From: Haematococcus lacustris
Taxonomy: Eukaryota; Chlorophyta; Chlorophyceae; Chlamydomonadales; Haematococcaceae
Assembly (NCBI GenBank): GCA_030144725.1
Contig: JASKMD010000012.1
Span: 9,933,392-9,997,391, forward strand
Direction: 5' to 3'
DNA length: 64,000 nucleotides
Below are positions 10,322 to 21,452 of this stretch, in pieces. How positions within the stretch are numbered: position 1 is the stretch's first letter; each line of letters opens with the position of its first letter. Below the pieces are notes generated by a model. The model was given only the letters and a program-made list of their open reading frames with translations, did not search any database and was not told where the DNA came from. A program made the translations under genes and the position numbers.

Positions 10322-11080
10322 CCCTCGCACCGAGCAGCTGCCCAGAAGCTCATTCACACCAAACCACGGCTAGCAAACAAGGCCATCTTCCAACCATCGA
10401 GCAAACGCCACACCATCACAGCCCTACACGATGACAGAACTGGTGCGCTGGCAACAGACCCCACACAACTTGTGCAGGTAGCTGACCGCTACTTTACGCG
10501 AACGTGGGCCGCCACAGGTAGCAAAACAGGGACATACCTACCAGAACACTGCCCTAGAAAGGCACCTTGGGAGCAGCCCAATGCCATTGACCGCTTCACA
10601 CTTAAGACGGGCGCCACCCAGCGAGAAGAGCCAGACCTGGAAGGCAACAGAGCAAAGAGGGCGTGGCTTAACTCCACGATCCAGGACACCGCAACCTTCC
10701 ACACATGCCTAAAACAGCTGAGCAGCGGCAAAGCACCAGGACCAGATGACATACCTAACGAACTACTGAAAATGCTACCGGACGAAATCACGACCGCCAT
10801 ACACGACATGTTCACAGTCCTATGGGCGATAGGCCTCACCCCCACCGGATGGAAGTCTAGCAACACTGTGCTCATCTACAAAAACAAGGGGTCCGAGACT
10901 GACCTAGCCAACTACAGACCCATCGGCCTTGCCAACACCCTCTACAAACTGTGGACACGTATGATCACAGTGGCACTATACGAGTATGCTGAACAACACA
11001 ACGTCCTTAGTAGCTGCCAGGCAGGCTTCCGCAAGCACAAAGACACTATGACCCAGCTGCAAAGCCTCGTCATGGCCCTC
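10322..11080 (+). pseudogene. 5'-truncated non-LTR (LINE) reverse transcriptase fragment
   Basis: The frame is open from the palindrome array to the assembly gap, with no start codon of its own. It encodes a linker ending in ALHDDRTGALATDP, then the RT core entry SGKAPGPDDIPNELLK, KNKGSETDLANYRPI and QAGFRKHKDTMTQLQ. These match RT block by block with the LINE at 47792-51175 (GKAPGPDGIENEIIK, YKDKGPETDLNSYRP), so both belong to one clade. The catalytic YxDD block, if present, lies inside the gap. The 5' truncation against a satellite unit is typical of a LINE insertion; an array-mediated breakpoint is the alternative. Confidence 0.85.
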
Positions 11081-11580
11081 NNNNNNNNNNNNNNNNNNNN
11101 NNNNNNNNNNNNNNNNNNNNNNNNNNNNNNNNNNNNNNNNNNNNNNNNNNNNNNNNNNNNNNNNNNNNNNNNNNNNNNNNNNNNNNNNNNNNNNNNNNNN
11201 NNNNNNNNNNNNNNNNNNNNNNNNNNNNNNNNNNNNNNNNNNNNNNNNNNNNNNNNNNNNNNNNNNNNNNNNNNNNNNNNNNNNNNNNNNNNNNNNNNNN
11301 NNNNNNNNNNNNNNNNNNNNNNNNNNNNNNNNNNNNNNNNNNNNNNNNNNNNNNNNNNNNNNNNNNNNNNNNNNNNNNNNNNNNNNNNNNNNNNNNNNNN
11401 NNNNNNNNNNNNNNNNNNNNNNNNNNNNNNNNNNNNNNNNNNNNNNNNNNNNNNNNNNNNNNNNNNNNNNNNNNNNNNNNNNNNNNNNNNNNNNNNNNNN
11501 NNNNNNNNNNNNNNNNNNNNNNNNNNNNNNNNNNNNNNNNNNNNNNNNNNNNNNNNNNNNNNNNNNNNNNNNNNNNNNNN
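11081..11580. other. Assembly gap (500 N)
   Basis: Exactly 500 undetermined bases, probably a gap of arbitrary set length. It interrupts the LINE RT fragment. Confidence 1.
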
Positions 11581-11663
11581 TGAGCGTGCAAGTGCATGGT
11601 GCAAGCGTTCGATCATAATGCAAGCCGTGCGCCCAGCCTGAGGTACAAGCACGGCGTTTCCCA

Positions 11664-12161
11664 ATGCAGCGCTCAGTGATGGAGCATAACTGGGCCGAGC
11701 CAGTCGTTGTTACCAGCGGCGGTGATTTTCTGCGGCCCGGTCAGGGTAGCGAGTCCACTCCAATCACCGAAGAGTTCCGTGAGACGAACCTGGTGACTTG
11801 CGACTTCCTGGTTCTTAGCATCGACTCAGAATCCATCTACTCGCACCTATCACCTCGCCTCTTGGCGGCTCTGCGTGGACGTCGGCGGCGTCTAATGCTG
11901 ATGCTGACCCTGGAGCTGCGACTTGGTCCATCCATGACGAGGGCCAAAGTGGAGGGGGTGCTTGGGTTCCTGGGCTACTGTGAAGCAGTTCGGGGCGTGG
12001 AGATCAGACTCATCATGGACGAGCACACGGCAGAGGCGCCCACCTACGAGCACCTGCTAGTGGGGGCCTGGTTGGCGGAGAGGCTCATGGCCAACTTCCC
12101 CAACTGTCGTGCGTTGGGTTTCAAGCCTTTCCTAATGCGGCACACCACTCGCGCCGATTAA
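11664..12161 (+). CDS. Hypothetical protein, 165 aa
   Basis: ATG at 11664, TAA at 12159-12161. The product has a mixed, globular-looking composition with a basic RGRRRR stretch near the middle, followed by LMLMLTLELRLG and a predicted helical C-terminal half. It has no repeat bias, unlike most open frames in this window. I recognise no domain. It follows the assembly gap by 83 bp, so its 5' part could be missing, and it may be the last exon of a longer gene. No TATA or polyadenylation signal is evident close by. Confidence 0.4.
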   Translation: MQRSVMEHNWAEPVVVTSGGDFLRPGQGSESTPITEEFRETNLVTCDFLVLSIDSESIYSHLSPRLLAALRGRRRRLMLMLTLELRLGPSMTRAKVEGVLGFLGYCEAVRGVEIRLIMDEHTAEAPTYEHLLVGAWLAERLMANFPNCRALGFKPFLMRHTTRAD

Positions 12162-12305
12162 GGCCGGAAGTCGCCTACGTCATTTCTTCCCGGGAGGCAT
12201 ACTGCAGATAGCCCCAGGAAAGGCCGACTCATCGCCGTTGTAATCGTTGAAAAACTCAAAGTTGCTGCGATGTTATAACTATTTGAAAAATTACCCAAAC
12301 CTGTA

Positions 12306-12890
12306 CAGGGTCCTAGGCCACAGGGTTCTGCCGCACGGCTACATGGTCCTACGACACTCGTTCACAGGGTCCTGCCGCACGGCTACAGGGTCCTGCGACA
12401 CAGTTTTACAGGGTTCTGCCGCACGGCTACAGGGTCCTGCCAAACTTTCTCACAGGGTCCTGCCGCACGGCTACAGGGTCCTGCGACACAGTTTTACAGG
12501 GTCCTGCCGCACGGCTACAGGGTTCGGCGACACGTTCTCACAGGGTTCTGCCGCACGGCTACAGGGTCCTACGACACACGTCTACAGGGTTCTGCCGCAC
12601 GGCTACAGGGTCCTGTGACACAATTTTACAGTGTTCTGCCGCACGGCTACAGGGTCCTGCCACACTTTCTCACAGGGTCCTGCCGCACGGCTACAGGGTC
12701 CTACGACACTCGTTCACAGGGTCCTGCCGCACGGCTACAGGGTCCTGCGACACAGTTTTACAGGGTCCTGCCGCACGGCTACAGGGTTCTGCGACACGTT
12801 CTCACAGGGTTCTGCCGCACGGTTACAGGGTCCTACGACACATTCTCACAGGGTCCTGCCTCACGCCTACAGGGTCCTGCCACAACGTAT
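12306..12890. repeat. ~39-bp minisatellite (CCGCACGGCTACAGGGTCCT family)
   Basis: About 14 units of TGCCGCACGGCTACAGGGT followed by variable CCTGCGACACAGTTTTACA, CTACGACACTCGTTCACA or similar linkers. The same family occurs in opposite orientation at about 38450-38590. Confidence 0.9.
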
Positions 12891-12896
12891 GCAACG

Positions 12897-13165
12897 ACGC
12901 CCGAAACCTTGCAACACCACAACAAACGGCATGTATTGCTGGTGCTAAGCACATGCATTGATGCAAGGTGACAACACCACACAACAACACCACACAACAT
13001 CACTACAACAACAACACAACGACTCATGCCTTGCTCAACACATATGCCATGTGCACAACCGTAAGGACTGGCTGCACCTCATTGCTATGGGCTAACACCT
13101 CATCACGGGACTGCTAAGCACTTTGCCTTGCTGTCTATGCCCCATGGCACCAAATCAGGCTGGGC
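12897..13165 (+). repeat. Leader module E ahead of a GGGCT-type array, copy 1
   Basis: From CTTGCAACACCAC through AAGCACATGCATTGATG, ATGCCATGTGCACAAC, GACTGGCTGCACCTC and ATGCCCCATGGCACCAAATC to the start of the array. A clear homologue lies at 62672-62933, also followed at once by GGGCT units. Confidence 0.75.
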
Positions 13166-13450
13166 TAGGCTAGGCTGGGCTAGCCTGGGGTAGGCTAGGC
13201 TAGGGTAGGCTAGGGTAGGCTAGCCTAGGCAAGGCTAGCCTGGGGTAGGCTAGGCTAGGCTAGCCTGGGGTAGGCTAGGCTAGGGTAGGCTAGGGTAGGC
13301 TAGCCTAGGCAAGGCTAGCCTGGGGTAGGCTAGGCTAGGGTAGGCTAGGGTAGGCTAGCCTAGGCAAGGCTAGCCTGGGGTAGGCTAGGCTAGGCTAGGC
13401 TAGGCTGGGGTAGGCTAGGCTAGGCTAGGCTGGGGTAGGCTGGGCTAGGC
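13166..13450. repeat. Degenerate GGGCTAGGCT array
   Basis: Five-base GGCTA/GGGCT-type units with a higher-order pattern (GCTAGCCTGGGGTAGG recurs). A diverged relative of the pure GGGCT arrays at 19077 and 32272. Confidence 0.9.
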
Positions 13451-13454
13451 TTGG

Positions 13455-13615
13455 CTCCAGGTTGCCCACTCCAGGTTGCCCGCTCCAGGCTGCCCGCTCC
13501 AGGCTGCCCGCTTCAGGCTGCCCGCTCCAGGCTGCCCGCTCCAGGCTGCCCGCTCCATGCTGCCCGCTCCATGCTGCCCACTCCGGGCTGCCCGCTCCAG
13601 GCTGCCCGCTCCATG
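13455..13615. repeat. 14-bp CAGGCTGCCCGCTC minisatellite
   Basis: About eleven 14-bp units with C/T and G/T variants; composition-driven open frames are present on both strands. Confidence 0.9.
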
Positions 13616-14201
13616 CTGCTACGCCAAGGGCTGCTGGGTGCCATTGGGTGGGGGAGAGGAGAGAAGAGGGGAGGAGGGGAGGAGGGGAGGAGGGTAGGTA
13701 GGTAGGTGGCAGACTCGGAAGTGGTGGTGGTGGGCTTGGGCAGGGAAGGGGGAAGGGGGAAGGGGGCAAGGGGCAGCAGTGTGACCATCAGACCTGCGGC
13801 AGCAAGAGGCATCCTTGCATTTAGGCTTGGCATTGGGGACCACTCATGTGCAGGGACTGGCCACTTACAGTTATGCTCCATGTCACGACGCCGGGGGAGG
13901 GTACGGGGTACGAGGAGGGTACGGTCCTTGCTGGCTCCTTGTTGGTTGCTGCTGGGGAGGTGGTGGTGGAAGTGTGAGGGTAAGGTAGGGGAGGGGCTGC
14001 AGTGTAGCGCAGGAGGGGGGAAGCGGAGCGACACGGGTGAGTTTGTGGGTAAGGGGAAGGACAGAGCTGCTGGAACTCCTCAGCCACCACCTGGTTGTGT
14101 GGCGCATCAAACATTTGGACATTTAAAATGCCCTCCTGACTGGGAGGGAAAGGATTCATCCTTTTGTGTGGGTGGACCCCGCTTTGGGGCTGACATCCTT
14201 C
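13616..14201. other. G-rich unique stretch without a recognised gene
   Basis: Purine-rich runs (GGGGAGGAGGGG) to about 13760, then more balanced sequence. Open frames on both strands have low-complexity products and no domain I recognise. Confidence 0.5.
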
Positions 14202-14338
14202 CACACAGGCAAATTAGCGCGAATATTCGTCATCCTAGGGGGGTAGTTTTTTGATGGGGTTCGCCTCGGATTGTCCTTGCGACTCCAACGCCACTTGGCG
14301 CGTGTTGAAATTCTGAGTGTGTGAGCAGTTGGAGTGGA
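14202..14338 (+). repeat. Leader B (left subterminal segment)
   Basis: GCGCGAATATTCGTCATCC, CCTCGGATTGTCCTTGCG, the hairpin-like CCAACGCCACTTGGCG, and GTGTGAGCAGTTGGAG, just before the first palindrome unit. Copies are at 24906 (near-identical) and 7457 (diverged). Confidence 0.85.
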
Positions 14339-14455
14339 GGTACCTATAGTACTGTAGATGTCTACAGTACTGTAGATACCTACAGTACTGTAGAGGTCTA
14401 CAGTACTGTAGGGGTCTACAGTACTGTAGACATCTATAGTACTGTAGGCAATTCT
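14339..14455. repeat. Short palindrome array
   Basis: About six TACAGTACTGTAG units ending GGCAATTCTTATG. This junction with block D is the intact empty site for the insertion seen at 25164-27923. Confidence 0.9.
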
Positions 14456-14457
14456 TA

Positions 14458-14818
14458 TGCTGTTTTTAGAGGTCATATATTTTAATTGTTCCTTTGCTTT
14501 TCATGGTGACTCTGCTTGTCTTGGCGACTAGTACAAGCACATGGGATTCGGCGGCTGACAGTTGTGGTCATGAGATGTGGTCATGAGATGTTTGAATGAA
14601 TCCTGTCGTGTGCTGGCGCGCAAAGTAATAGACAAAGGAGCTTGTAAGAGCCATTCATACTTACACCATGATTGACAGACATTGCAAGGTCATTCAACAT
14701 GTCTGTGACTCATGCATGCCCTTGTTGCCTACTTGTCCATGGATTTGTTGCTGAATGGAACAAAGTACATGTCTCCCCCACCCTCCTTGTGCGGGAAAGT
14801 TGTGTACATGTGTCATTA
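14458..14818 (+). repeat. Block D of the satellite-bearing element
   Basis: Unique ~360 bp beginning ATGCTGTTTTTAGAGGTC, including TGACTCATGCATGCCCTTG. A near-identical copy lies at 27924-28285 and a partly diverged inverted copy at 34674-34942. Small open frames in it are not conserved across copies as far as I can see. Confidence 0.85.
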
Positions 14819-15411
14819 CCTACAATACTATAGACCTCTACAGTACTGTAGACCCCTAGAGTACTGTAGACCCAAGAGTACTGTAGACCCCTGAGTACTG
14901 TAGACCCCTAGAGTACTGTAGACCCCTAGAGTACTGTAGACCCCCTGAGTACTGTAGACCCCTTGAGTACTGTAGACCCCTTGAGTACTGTAGACCCCCT
15001 GAGTACTGTAGACCCCCTGAGTACTGTAGACCTTAAGTACTGTAGACCCCTGAGTACTGTAGACCTCTAAGTACTGTAGACCCCTTGAGTACTGTAGACC
15101 TCTAGAGTACTGTAGACCCCCTGAGTACTGTAGACCCCTAGAGTACTGTAGACCCCTGAGTACTGTAGACCTCCTGAGTACTGTAGACCCTTAGAGTACT
15201 GTAGACCCCCTGAGTACTGTAGACCCTAGAGTACTGTAGACCCCCTGAGTACTGTAGACCCCTTGAGTACTGTAGACCCTCTAGAGTACTGTAGACCCCC
15301 TGAGTACTGTAGACCCCTAGAGTACTGTAGACCCCTTGAGTACTGTAGACCCACTAGAGTACTGTAGACCCCTTGAGTACTGTAGACCCCCTAGAGTACT
15401 GTAGACCTCAG
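14819..15411. repeat. GAGTACTGTAGACCCC palindrome-derived array
   Basis: 17-19-bp units in which half of the CTACAGTACTGTAG palindrome has been replaced: GAGTACTGTAGACC plus C(T/C)(T/A/C) spacers. Confidence 0.95.
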
Positions 15412-16100
15412 CAGAGGGCAGCAGCAGCAGCAGCAGCAGTTGGGGGCAGCAGCAGCAGCAGTAGGGGGGCAGCAGCAGCAGCAGTAGGGGGGCAGCAGCA
15501 GCAGCAGCAGGGGGGCAGCAGCAGCAGCAGGGGGGCAGCAGCAGCAGCAGCAGGGGGGCAGCAGCAGCAGCAGCAGGGGGGCAGCAGCAGCAGCAGTAGG
15601 GGGGCAGCAGCAGCAGAGCAGCAGCAGCAGGGGGCAGCAGCAGCAGCAGTAGGGGGGCAGCAGCAGCAGCAGCAGGGGGGCAGCAGCAGCAGTAGGGGGG
15701 GCAGCAGCAGCAGCAGCAGCAGGGGGGGCAGCAGCAGCAGCAGCAGCAGGGGGGCAGCAGCAGCAGCAGGGGGGCAGCAGCAGCAGCAGTAGGGGGGCAG
15801 CAGCAGCAGCAGTAGGGGGGCAGCAGCAGCAGCAGCAGGGGGGCAGCAGCAGCAGCAGCAGGGGGGCAGCAGCAGCAGCAGGGGGGCAGCAGCAGCAGCA
15901 GTAGGGGGGCAGCAGCAGCAGCAGCAGGGGGGCAGCAGCAGCAGCAGTAGGGGGGCAGCAGCAGCAGCAGAGGGGGCAGCAGCAGCAGCAGCAGCAGGGG
16001 GGCAGCAGCAGCAGCAGCAGGGGGGCAGCAGCAGCAGCAGCAGGGGGGGCAGCAGCAGCAGCAGGGGGCAGCAGCAGCAGCAGAGGGGCAGCAGCAGCAG
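15412..16100. repeat. CAG/GGGGGGCAG array, copy 1
   Basis: Runs of four to seven CAG triplets regularly broken by (T)AGGGGGGCAG, period about 21-26 bp. Frames on both strands are open (poly-Ala/Gln/Ser or Leu/Cys/Pro), with no start or gene context. Confidence 0.95.
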
Positions 16101-16789
16101 ATATAGTAGGGGCACTGTAGCACCTACCTACCTTTTGGCTGCTTGATGACTGCTGCTAGGAAGGGGGGGGAGTGGAAGAGTGAAGGCGGGGAGGGGGGGT
16201 AGATGTGGAAGGCGGGAGGTGGGAGGCAGGGAGGCGGGAGACGGGGAGGTGGGAGGCAGGGAGGCGGGAGGTGGGGAGGCGGGAGGCTCAACCGGGTTGG
16301 GCTGGGCGGGGGTGGGTTGGGTTGGGGGCATGGGGTTGGGTGGGTGGGGGCATGGGTTGGGGGCATGGGTTGGGGTGGGTGGGGGCATGGGTGGGGGTGG
16401 GGGCAGGGGAGGGAGCGGGGGCGGGGGCGGGGGCGGGGGCGGGGGCGGGGGCGGGGGCGGGGGCGGGGGCGGGGGCGGGGGCGGGGGCGGGGGCGGGGGC
16501 GGGGGCGGGGGCGGGGGCGGGGGCGGGGGAGGATGAATTGGGAGGGGGTGGTTGTGTAGGGGAAAGGGAAGTGGAAGGGAGGTGCCCACTAGACCTGCAA
16601 CCAAGGGGCGTGGCACGTGCGGTAGGGTGACCAGGCTGGGCACTGTGTTAGCTATCACCGTGGCCTTACCTTTGTGGTCCTCCTAGCCTCCTACCTGCTC
16701 ACACCAGGCAACATAGCCCATGCGCCAGTGGGGGGGGACTGCGGTGGGGAGTGTAGGGTGTAGGGAAGGGAAGGAAGGGTGGGTTAGGG
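16101..16789. repeat. Block F, copy 1, including (GGGGGC)n
   Basis: Begins ATATAGTAGGGGCACTGTAG and includes G-rich repeats, a (GGGGGC)n run at about 16413-16530, GATGAATTGGGAGGGGG and ACCAGGCTGGGCACTGTG. Copy 2 begins at 17711, and an inverted copy lies at about 33240-33757. The GGGGGC run is able to form G-quadruplexes in principle. Confidence 0.9.
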
Positions 16790-17004
16790 TTACTGAGTAC
16801 TACAGTTACCACTGAGTACTGTAGACCCTTAGAGTACTGTAGACCCCCTGAGTACTGTAGACCCCCTGAGTACTGTAGACCCTTAGAGTACTGTAGACCC
16901 CCTGAGTACTGTAGACCCCTTGAGTACTGTAGACCCCCTTGAGTACTGTAGACCACTAGAGTACTGTAGACCCCCTTGAGTACTGTAGACCCCCTAGAGT
17001 ACTG
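16790..17004. repeat. GAGTACTGTAGACCCC array
   Basis: About eleven units of the half-palindrome repeat, leading into the second CAG array exactly as at 15400. Confidence 0.9.
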
Positions 17005-17710
17005 TAGACCTCAGCAGAGGGCAGCAGCAGCAGCAGCAGCAGTTGGGGGCAGCAGCAGCAGCAGTAGGGGGGCAGCAGCAGCAGCAGTAGGGGGGCAGCA
17101 GCAGCAGCAGCAGTGGGGCAGCAGCAGCAGCAGGGGGGCAGCAGCAGCAGCAGCAGGGGGGCAGCAGCAGCAGCAGCAGGGGGGCAGCAGCAGCAGCAGT
17201 AGGGGGGCAGCAGCAGCAGTAGCAGCAGCAGCAGGGGGGCAGCAGCAGCAGCAGTAGGGGGGCAGCAGCAGCAGCAGCAGGGGGGCAGCAGCAGCAGTAG
17301 GGGGGCAGCAGCAGCAGCAGCAGCAGCAGCAGGGGGGCAGCAGCAGCAGCAGCAGCAGGGGGGGCAGCAGCAGCAACAGGGGGGCAGCAGCAGCAGCAGT
17401 AGGGGGGCAGCAGCAGCAGCAGTAGGGGGGCAGCAGCAGCAGCAGCAGGGGGGCAGCAGCAGCAGCAGCAGGGGGGCAGCAGCAGCAGCAGGGGGGCAGC
17501 AGCAGCAGCAGTAGGGGGGCAGCAGCAGCAGCAGTAGGGGGGCAGCAGCAGCAGCAGCAGGGGGGCAGCAGCAGCAGCAGGGGGGCAGCAGCAGCAGCAG
17601 CAGCAGGGGGGCAGCAGCAGCAGCAGCAGGGGGGCAGCAGCAGCAGCAGCAGGGGGGGCAGCAGCAGCAGCAGGGGGACAGCAGCAGCAGCAGAGGGGCA
17701 GCAGCAGCAG
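17005..17710. repeat. CAG/GGGGGGCAG array, copy 2
   Basis: Second copy of the interrupted CAG array, with the same flanks as copy 1 but differing in the number and order of interruptions, consistent with slippage after a segmental duplication. Confidence 0.95.
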
Positions 17711-19076
17711 ATATAGTAGGGGCACTGTAGCACCTACCTACCTTTTGGCTGCTTGATGACTGCTGCTAGGAAGGGGGGGGAGTGGAAGAGTGAAGGCGGG
17801 GAGGGGGGGTAGATGTGGAAGGCGGGAGGTGGGAGGCAGGGAGGCGGGAGACGGGGAGGTGGGAGGCAGGGAGGCGGGAGGTGGGGAGGCGCGAGGCTCA
17901 ACCGGGTTGGGCTGGGCGGGGGTGGGTTGGGTTGGGGGCATGGGTTTGGGTGGGTGGGGGCATGGGTTGGGGGCATGGGTTGGGGTGGGTGGGGGCATGG
18001 GTGGGGGTGGGGGCAGGGGAGGGAGCGGGGGCGGGGGCGGGGGCGGGGGCGGGGGCGGGGGCGGGGGCGGGGGCGGGGGCGGGGGCGGGGGCGGGGGCGG
18101 GGGCGGGGGCGGGGGCGGGGGCGGGGGCGGGGGCGGGGGCGGGGGCGGGGGCGGGGGCGGGGGAGGATGAATTGGGAGGGGGTGGTTGTGTAGGGGAAAG
18201 GGAAGTGGAAGGGAGGTGCCCACTAGACCTGCAACCAAGGGGCGTGCACGTGCGGTAGGGTGACCAGGCTGGGCACTGTGTTAGCTATCACCGTGGCCTT
18301 ACCTTTGTGGTCCTCCTGGCCTCCTACCTGCTCACACCAGGCAACATAGCCCATGCGCCAGTGGGGTGGGACTGCGGTGGGGAGTGTAGGGTGTAGGGAA
18401 GGGAAGGTGGGGTGAGGTGGGGGTTGCGATGCCACGTCAATCGAAGGGTGGGAGAGGGGAAGAGGAGGCTTGACAAGTATGGGAGGGGAGAGGGAGGGAG
18501 AGGGGGAAGGGAGGGGTGGGAAGAGGGTGGGTGGGGTGGGCTTTCTCCTGGCTGCTGGGATGTCAGGGGAGAGGTGACGGGGAGGGGGGAAGTGGGGGGT
18601 GGGTAGAGGTGGAAGTGGAGGGACGACAAGCTGGGCGTTGGTGGTGGGCGTGGGAAAGGGGAGGAAAAGGGGATGGGGAAGGGTGTGACGATCAATCCTG
18701 CAGCGGGACAAGGGGCATGCTAGCGGTTAAGGTGGGTACAGGTTGCCACATACCTGCACTCACCTTTTGCTGGGGTGTGGTGTATATGTGTGTGGGAGGA
18801 AGGGGAGGAAGGGGAGGGAAGGGAAGGGGAGGTCCATGGGGAGGGCGAGAGAAGTGGGGGGGACATTGATAGTCTCAGGTGTAGGCGCACAAGACCTGCG
18901 GCAACGGTGTGACGATTTGTCAACGGAAGCAAACATTGGACATGGGTACCGGATGCACTCACCAATAGAGTAGGGAGATGTAGAGCTGGCAGGTGGAGGG
19001 GCAGGTGTAGCAGCCCTCCATTACAACCCACCTTCCTTTGTCCTCACCTCAGTAGGAAGTGCAGTGTGGGAGAGTA
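17711..19076. repeat. Block F, copy 2, extended to the GGGCT array
   Basis: The first ~650 bp repeat block F copy 1, with a longer (GGGGGC)n run at about 18017-18165. Unlike copy 1 it continues through purine-rich sequence, GCGGCAACGGTGTGACG and ACTCACCAATAGAGTAGG to the GGGCT array. The inverted copy is at 32523-33757. GTGAGTG...TGCAGG pairs on the complementary strand look splice-like, but I could not build a coherent frame. Confidence 0.85.
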
Positions 19077-20668
19077 GGGCTGGGCTGGGCTGGGCTGGGC
19101 TGGGCTGGGCTGGGCTGGGCTGGGCTGGGCTGGGCTGGGCTGGGCTGGGCTGGGCTGGGCTGGGCTGGGCTGGGCTGGGCTGGGCTGGGCTGGGCTGGGC
19201 TGGGCTGGGCTGGGCTGGGCTGGGCTGGGCTGGGCTGGGCTGGGCTGGGCTGGGCTGGGCTGGGCTGGGCTGGGCTGGGCTGGGCTGGGCTGGGCTGGGC
19301 TGGGCTGGGCTGGGCTGGGCTGGGCTGGGCTGGGCTGGGCTGGGCTGGGCTGGGCTGGGCTGGGCTGGGCTGGGCTGGGCTGGGCTGGGCTGGGCTGGGC
19401 TGGGCTGGGCTGGGCTGGGCTGGGCTGGGCTGGGCTGGGCTGGGCTGGGCTGGGCTGGGCTGGGCTGGGCTGGGCTGGGCTGGGCTGGGCTGGGCTGGGC
19501 TGGGCTGGGCTGGGCTGGGCTGGGCTGGGCTGGGCTGGGCTGGGCTGGGCTGGGCTGGGCTGGGCTGGGCTGGGCTGGGCTGGGCTGGGCTGGGCTGGGC
19601 TGGGCTGGGCTGGGCTGGGCTGGGCTGGGCTGGGCTGGGCTGGGCTGGGCTGGGCTGGGCTGGGCTGGGCTGGGCTGGGCTGGGCTGGGCTGGGCTGGGC
19701 TGGGCTGGGCTGGGCTGGGCTGGGCTGGGCTGGGCTGGGCTGGGCTGGGCTGGGCTGGGCTGGGCTGGGCTGGGCTGGGCTGGGCTGGGCTGGGCTGGGC
19801 TGGGCTGGGCTGGGCTGGGCTGGGCTGGGCTGGGCTGGGCTGGGCTGGGCTGGGCTGGGCTGGGCTGGGCTGGGCTGGGCTGGGCTGGGCTGGGCTGGGC
19901 TGGGCTGGGCTGGGCTGGGCTGGGCTGGGCTGGGCTGGGCTGGGCTGGGCTGGGCTGGGCTGGGCTGGGCTGGGCTGGGCTGGGCTGGGCTGGGCTGGGC
20001 TGGGCTGGGCTGGGCTGGGCTGGGCTGGGCTGGGCTGGGCTGGGCTGGGCTGGGCTGGGCTGGGCTGGGCTGGGCTGGGCTGGGCTGGGCTGGGCTGGGC
20101 TGGGCTGGGCTGGGCTGGGCTGGGCTGGGCTGGGCTGGGCTGGGGCTGGGCTGGGCTGGGCTGGGCTGGGCTGGGCTGGGCTGGGCTGGGCTGGGCTGGG
20201 CTGGGCTGGGCTGGGCTGGGCTGGGCTGGGCTGGGCTGGGCTGGGCTGGGCTGGGCTGGGCTGGGCTGGGCTGGGCTGGGCTGGGCTGGGCTGGGCTGGG
20301 CTGGGCTGGGCTGGGCTGGGCTGGGCTGGGCTGGGCTGGGCTGGGCTGGGCTGGGCTGGGCTGGGCTGGGCTGGGCTGGGCTGGGCTGGGCTGGGCTGGG
20401 CTGGGCTGGGCTGGGCTGGGCTGGGCTGGGCTGGGCTGGGCTGGGCTGGGCTGGGCTGGGCTGGGCTGGGCTGGGCTGGGCTGGGCTGGGCTGGGCTGGG
20501 CTGGGCTGGGCTGGGCTGGGCTGGGCTGGGCTGGGCTAGGCTGGGCTGGGCTGGGCTGGGCTGGGCTGGGCTGGGCTGGGCTGGGCTGGGCTGGGCTGGG
20601 CTGGGCTGGGCTGGGCTGGGCTGGGCTGGGCTGGGCTGGGCTGGGCTGGGCTGGGCTGGGCTGGGCTG
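19077..20668. repeat. 1.6-kb (GGGCT)n array
   Basis: About 318 pentanucleotide units with only two interruptions that I can see: an extra G near 20142 and a G-to-A change near 20538. The plus strand carries GGG every five bases, like a G-rich telomeric strand. Open frames run the whole length on both strands (GLGWA or PAQPS repeats) purely because the unit contains no stop in any frame. Confidence 0.98.
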
Positions 20669-21452
20669 GAACACAAGGGAGGCAACAGTGGGAACGTTGT
20701 GAGAGGTGATGAAATGGTGGTGGATGGTAGTGGTGGTGGTGGTGGTGAGGGGGACTGGGAGGGGGTGGTAATCAGGGGGGTACTAGGCGTGATTGTAAGA
20801 CCTGCAGCAACCAGGTGTGGTAGCGGTTAGGCTGGATACTAAGGGCTATGCTGTGCAATGCTAGCTCCTTCTAAGCTCTTACCTTGGTCCTAAGCTCTTA
20901 CCATAGTCCGTCTGGCCTCTTCGCTGCTCACAACACGTTGCACCTGCCTTGCGTTGGTGCATCAATGCTTGCGATTCATTGCGGAGAATCGTTGCGAGGA
21001 AACTGGCCGCGAGGCTAGCTGCGATGCTGGCTGCGAGGCTGGCTGCGAGGCTGGCTGCGAAACTGGCTGCGAGGCTGGCTGTGAGGAAAATGGCTGCGAG
21101 GCTGGCTGCGAGGTGAGATCCTCGCACCGAGCTGCCTCACATGTATGCATCTGCGCTGCTGGACCAGTTGTGTGGCCGCGAGGTTGTCTGCCGAGTATGT
21201 GGCTGCGAGTATGGGCTAGATGTGGCTGCGAGTATGGGTAACCTCGTGCGATGCCATCTGTGGACCAGCTGTGTGGCCGCGAGGTTGATTGCCGAGTATG
21301 TGGCTGCGAGTATGGGCTAAATGCGGCTGCGAGTATGGGTAACCTCGTGCGATGCCATCGCTGCAATACCGGCTACACGATGCTGCGACTAAGTGTTGGA
21401 CGGATGCCTTGAATGCAAGTGAGATGTTCAGAATTTTGCTAAGTGCTGAAAG
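20669..21452. repeat. Block G of the satellite-bearing element
   Basis: Includes GGTGGT runs, a GGCTGCGAG minisatellite (about 20998-21115), and a ~100-bp direct repeat (about 21161 and 21262) containing GTGTGGCCGCGAGGTTG. The inverted counterpart lies at about 31716-32245. No gene recognised. Confidence 0.8.

Noticed and set aside
15317..17733. Poly-Leu/Cys/Pro or poly-Gln/Ser/Ala proteins across the CAG arrays
   Set aside because: Trinucleotide runs open every frame; interruptions vary between duplicates without regard to frame.
19049..20702. Open frames of more than 500 codons on both strands through the GGGCT array
   Set aside because: The five-base unit has no stop in any frame, so all frames are open; products are pure pentapeptide repeats with no start or splice context.
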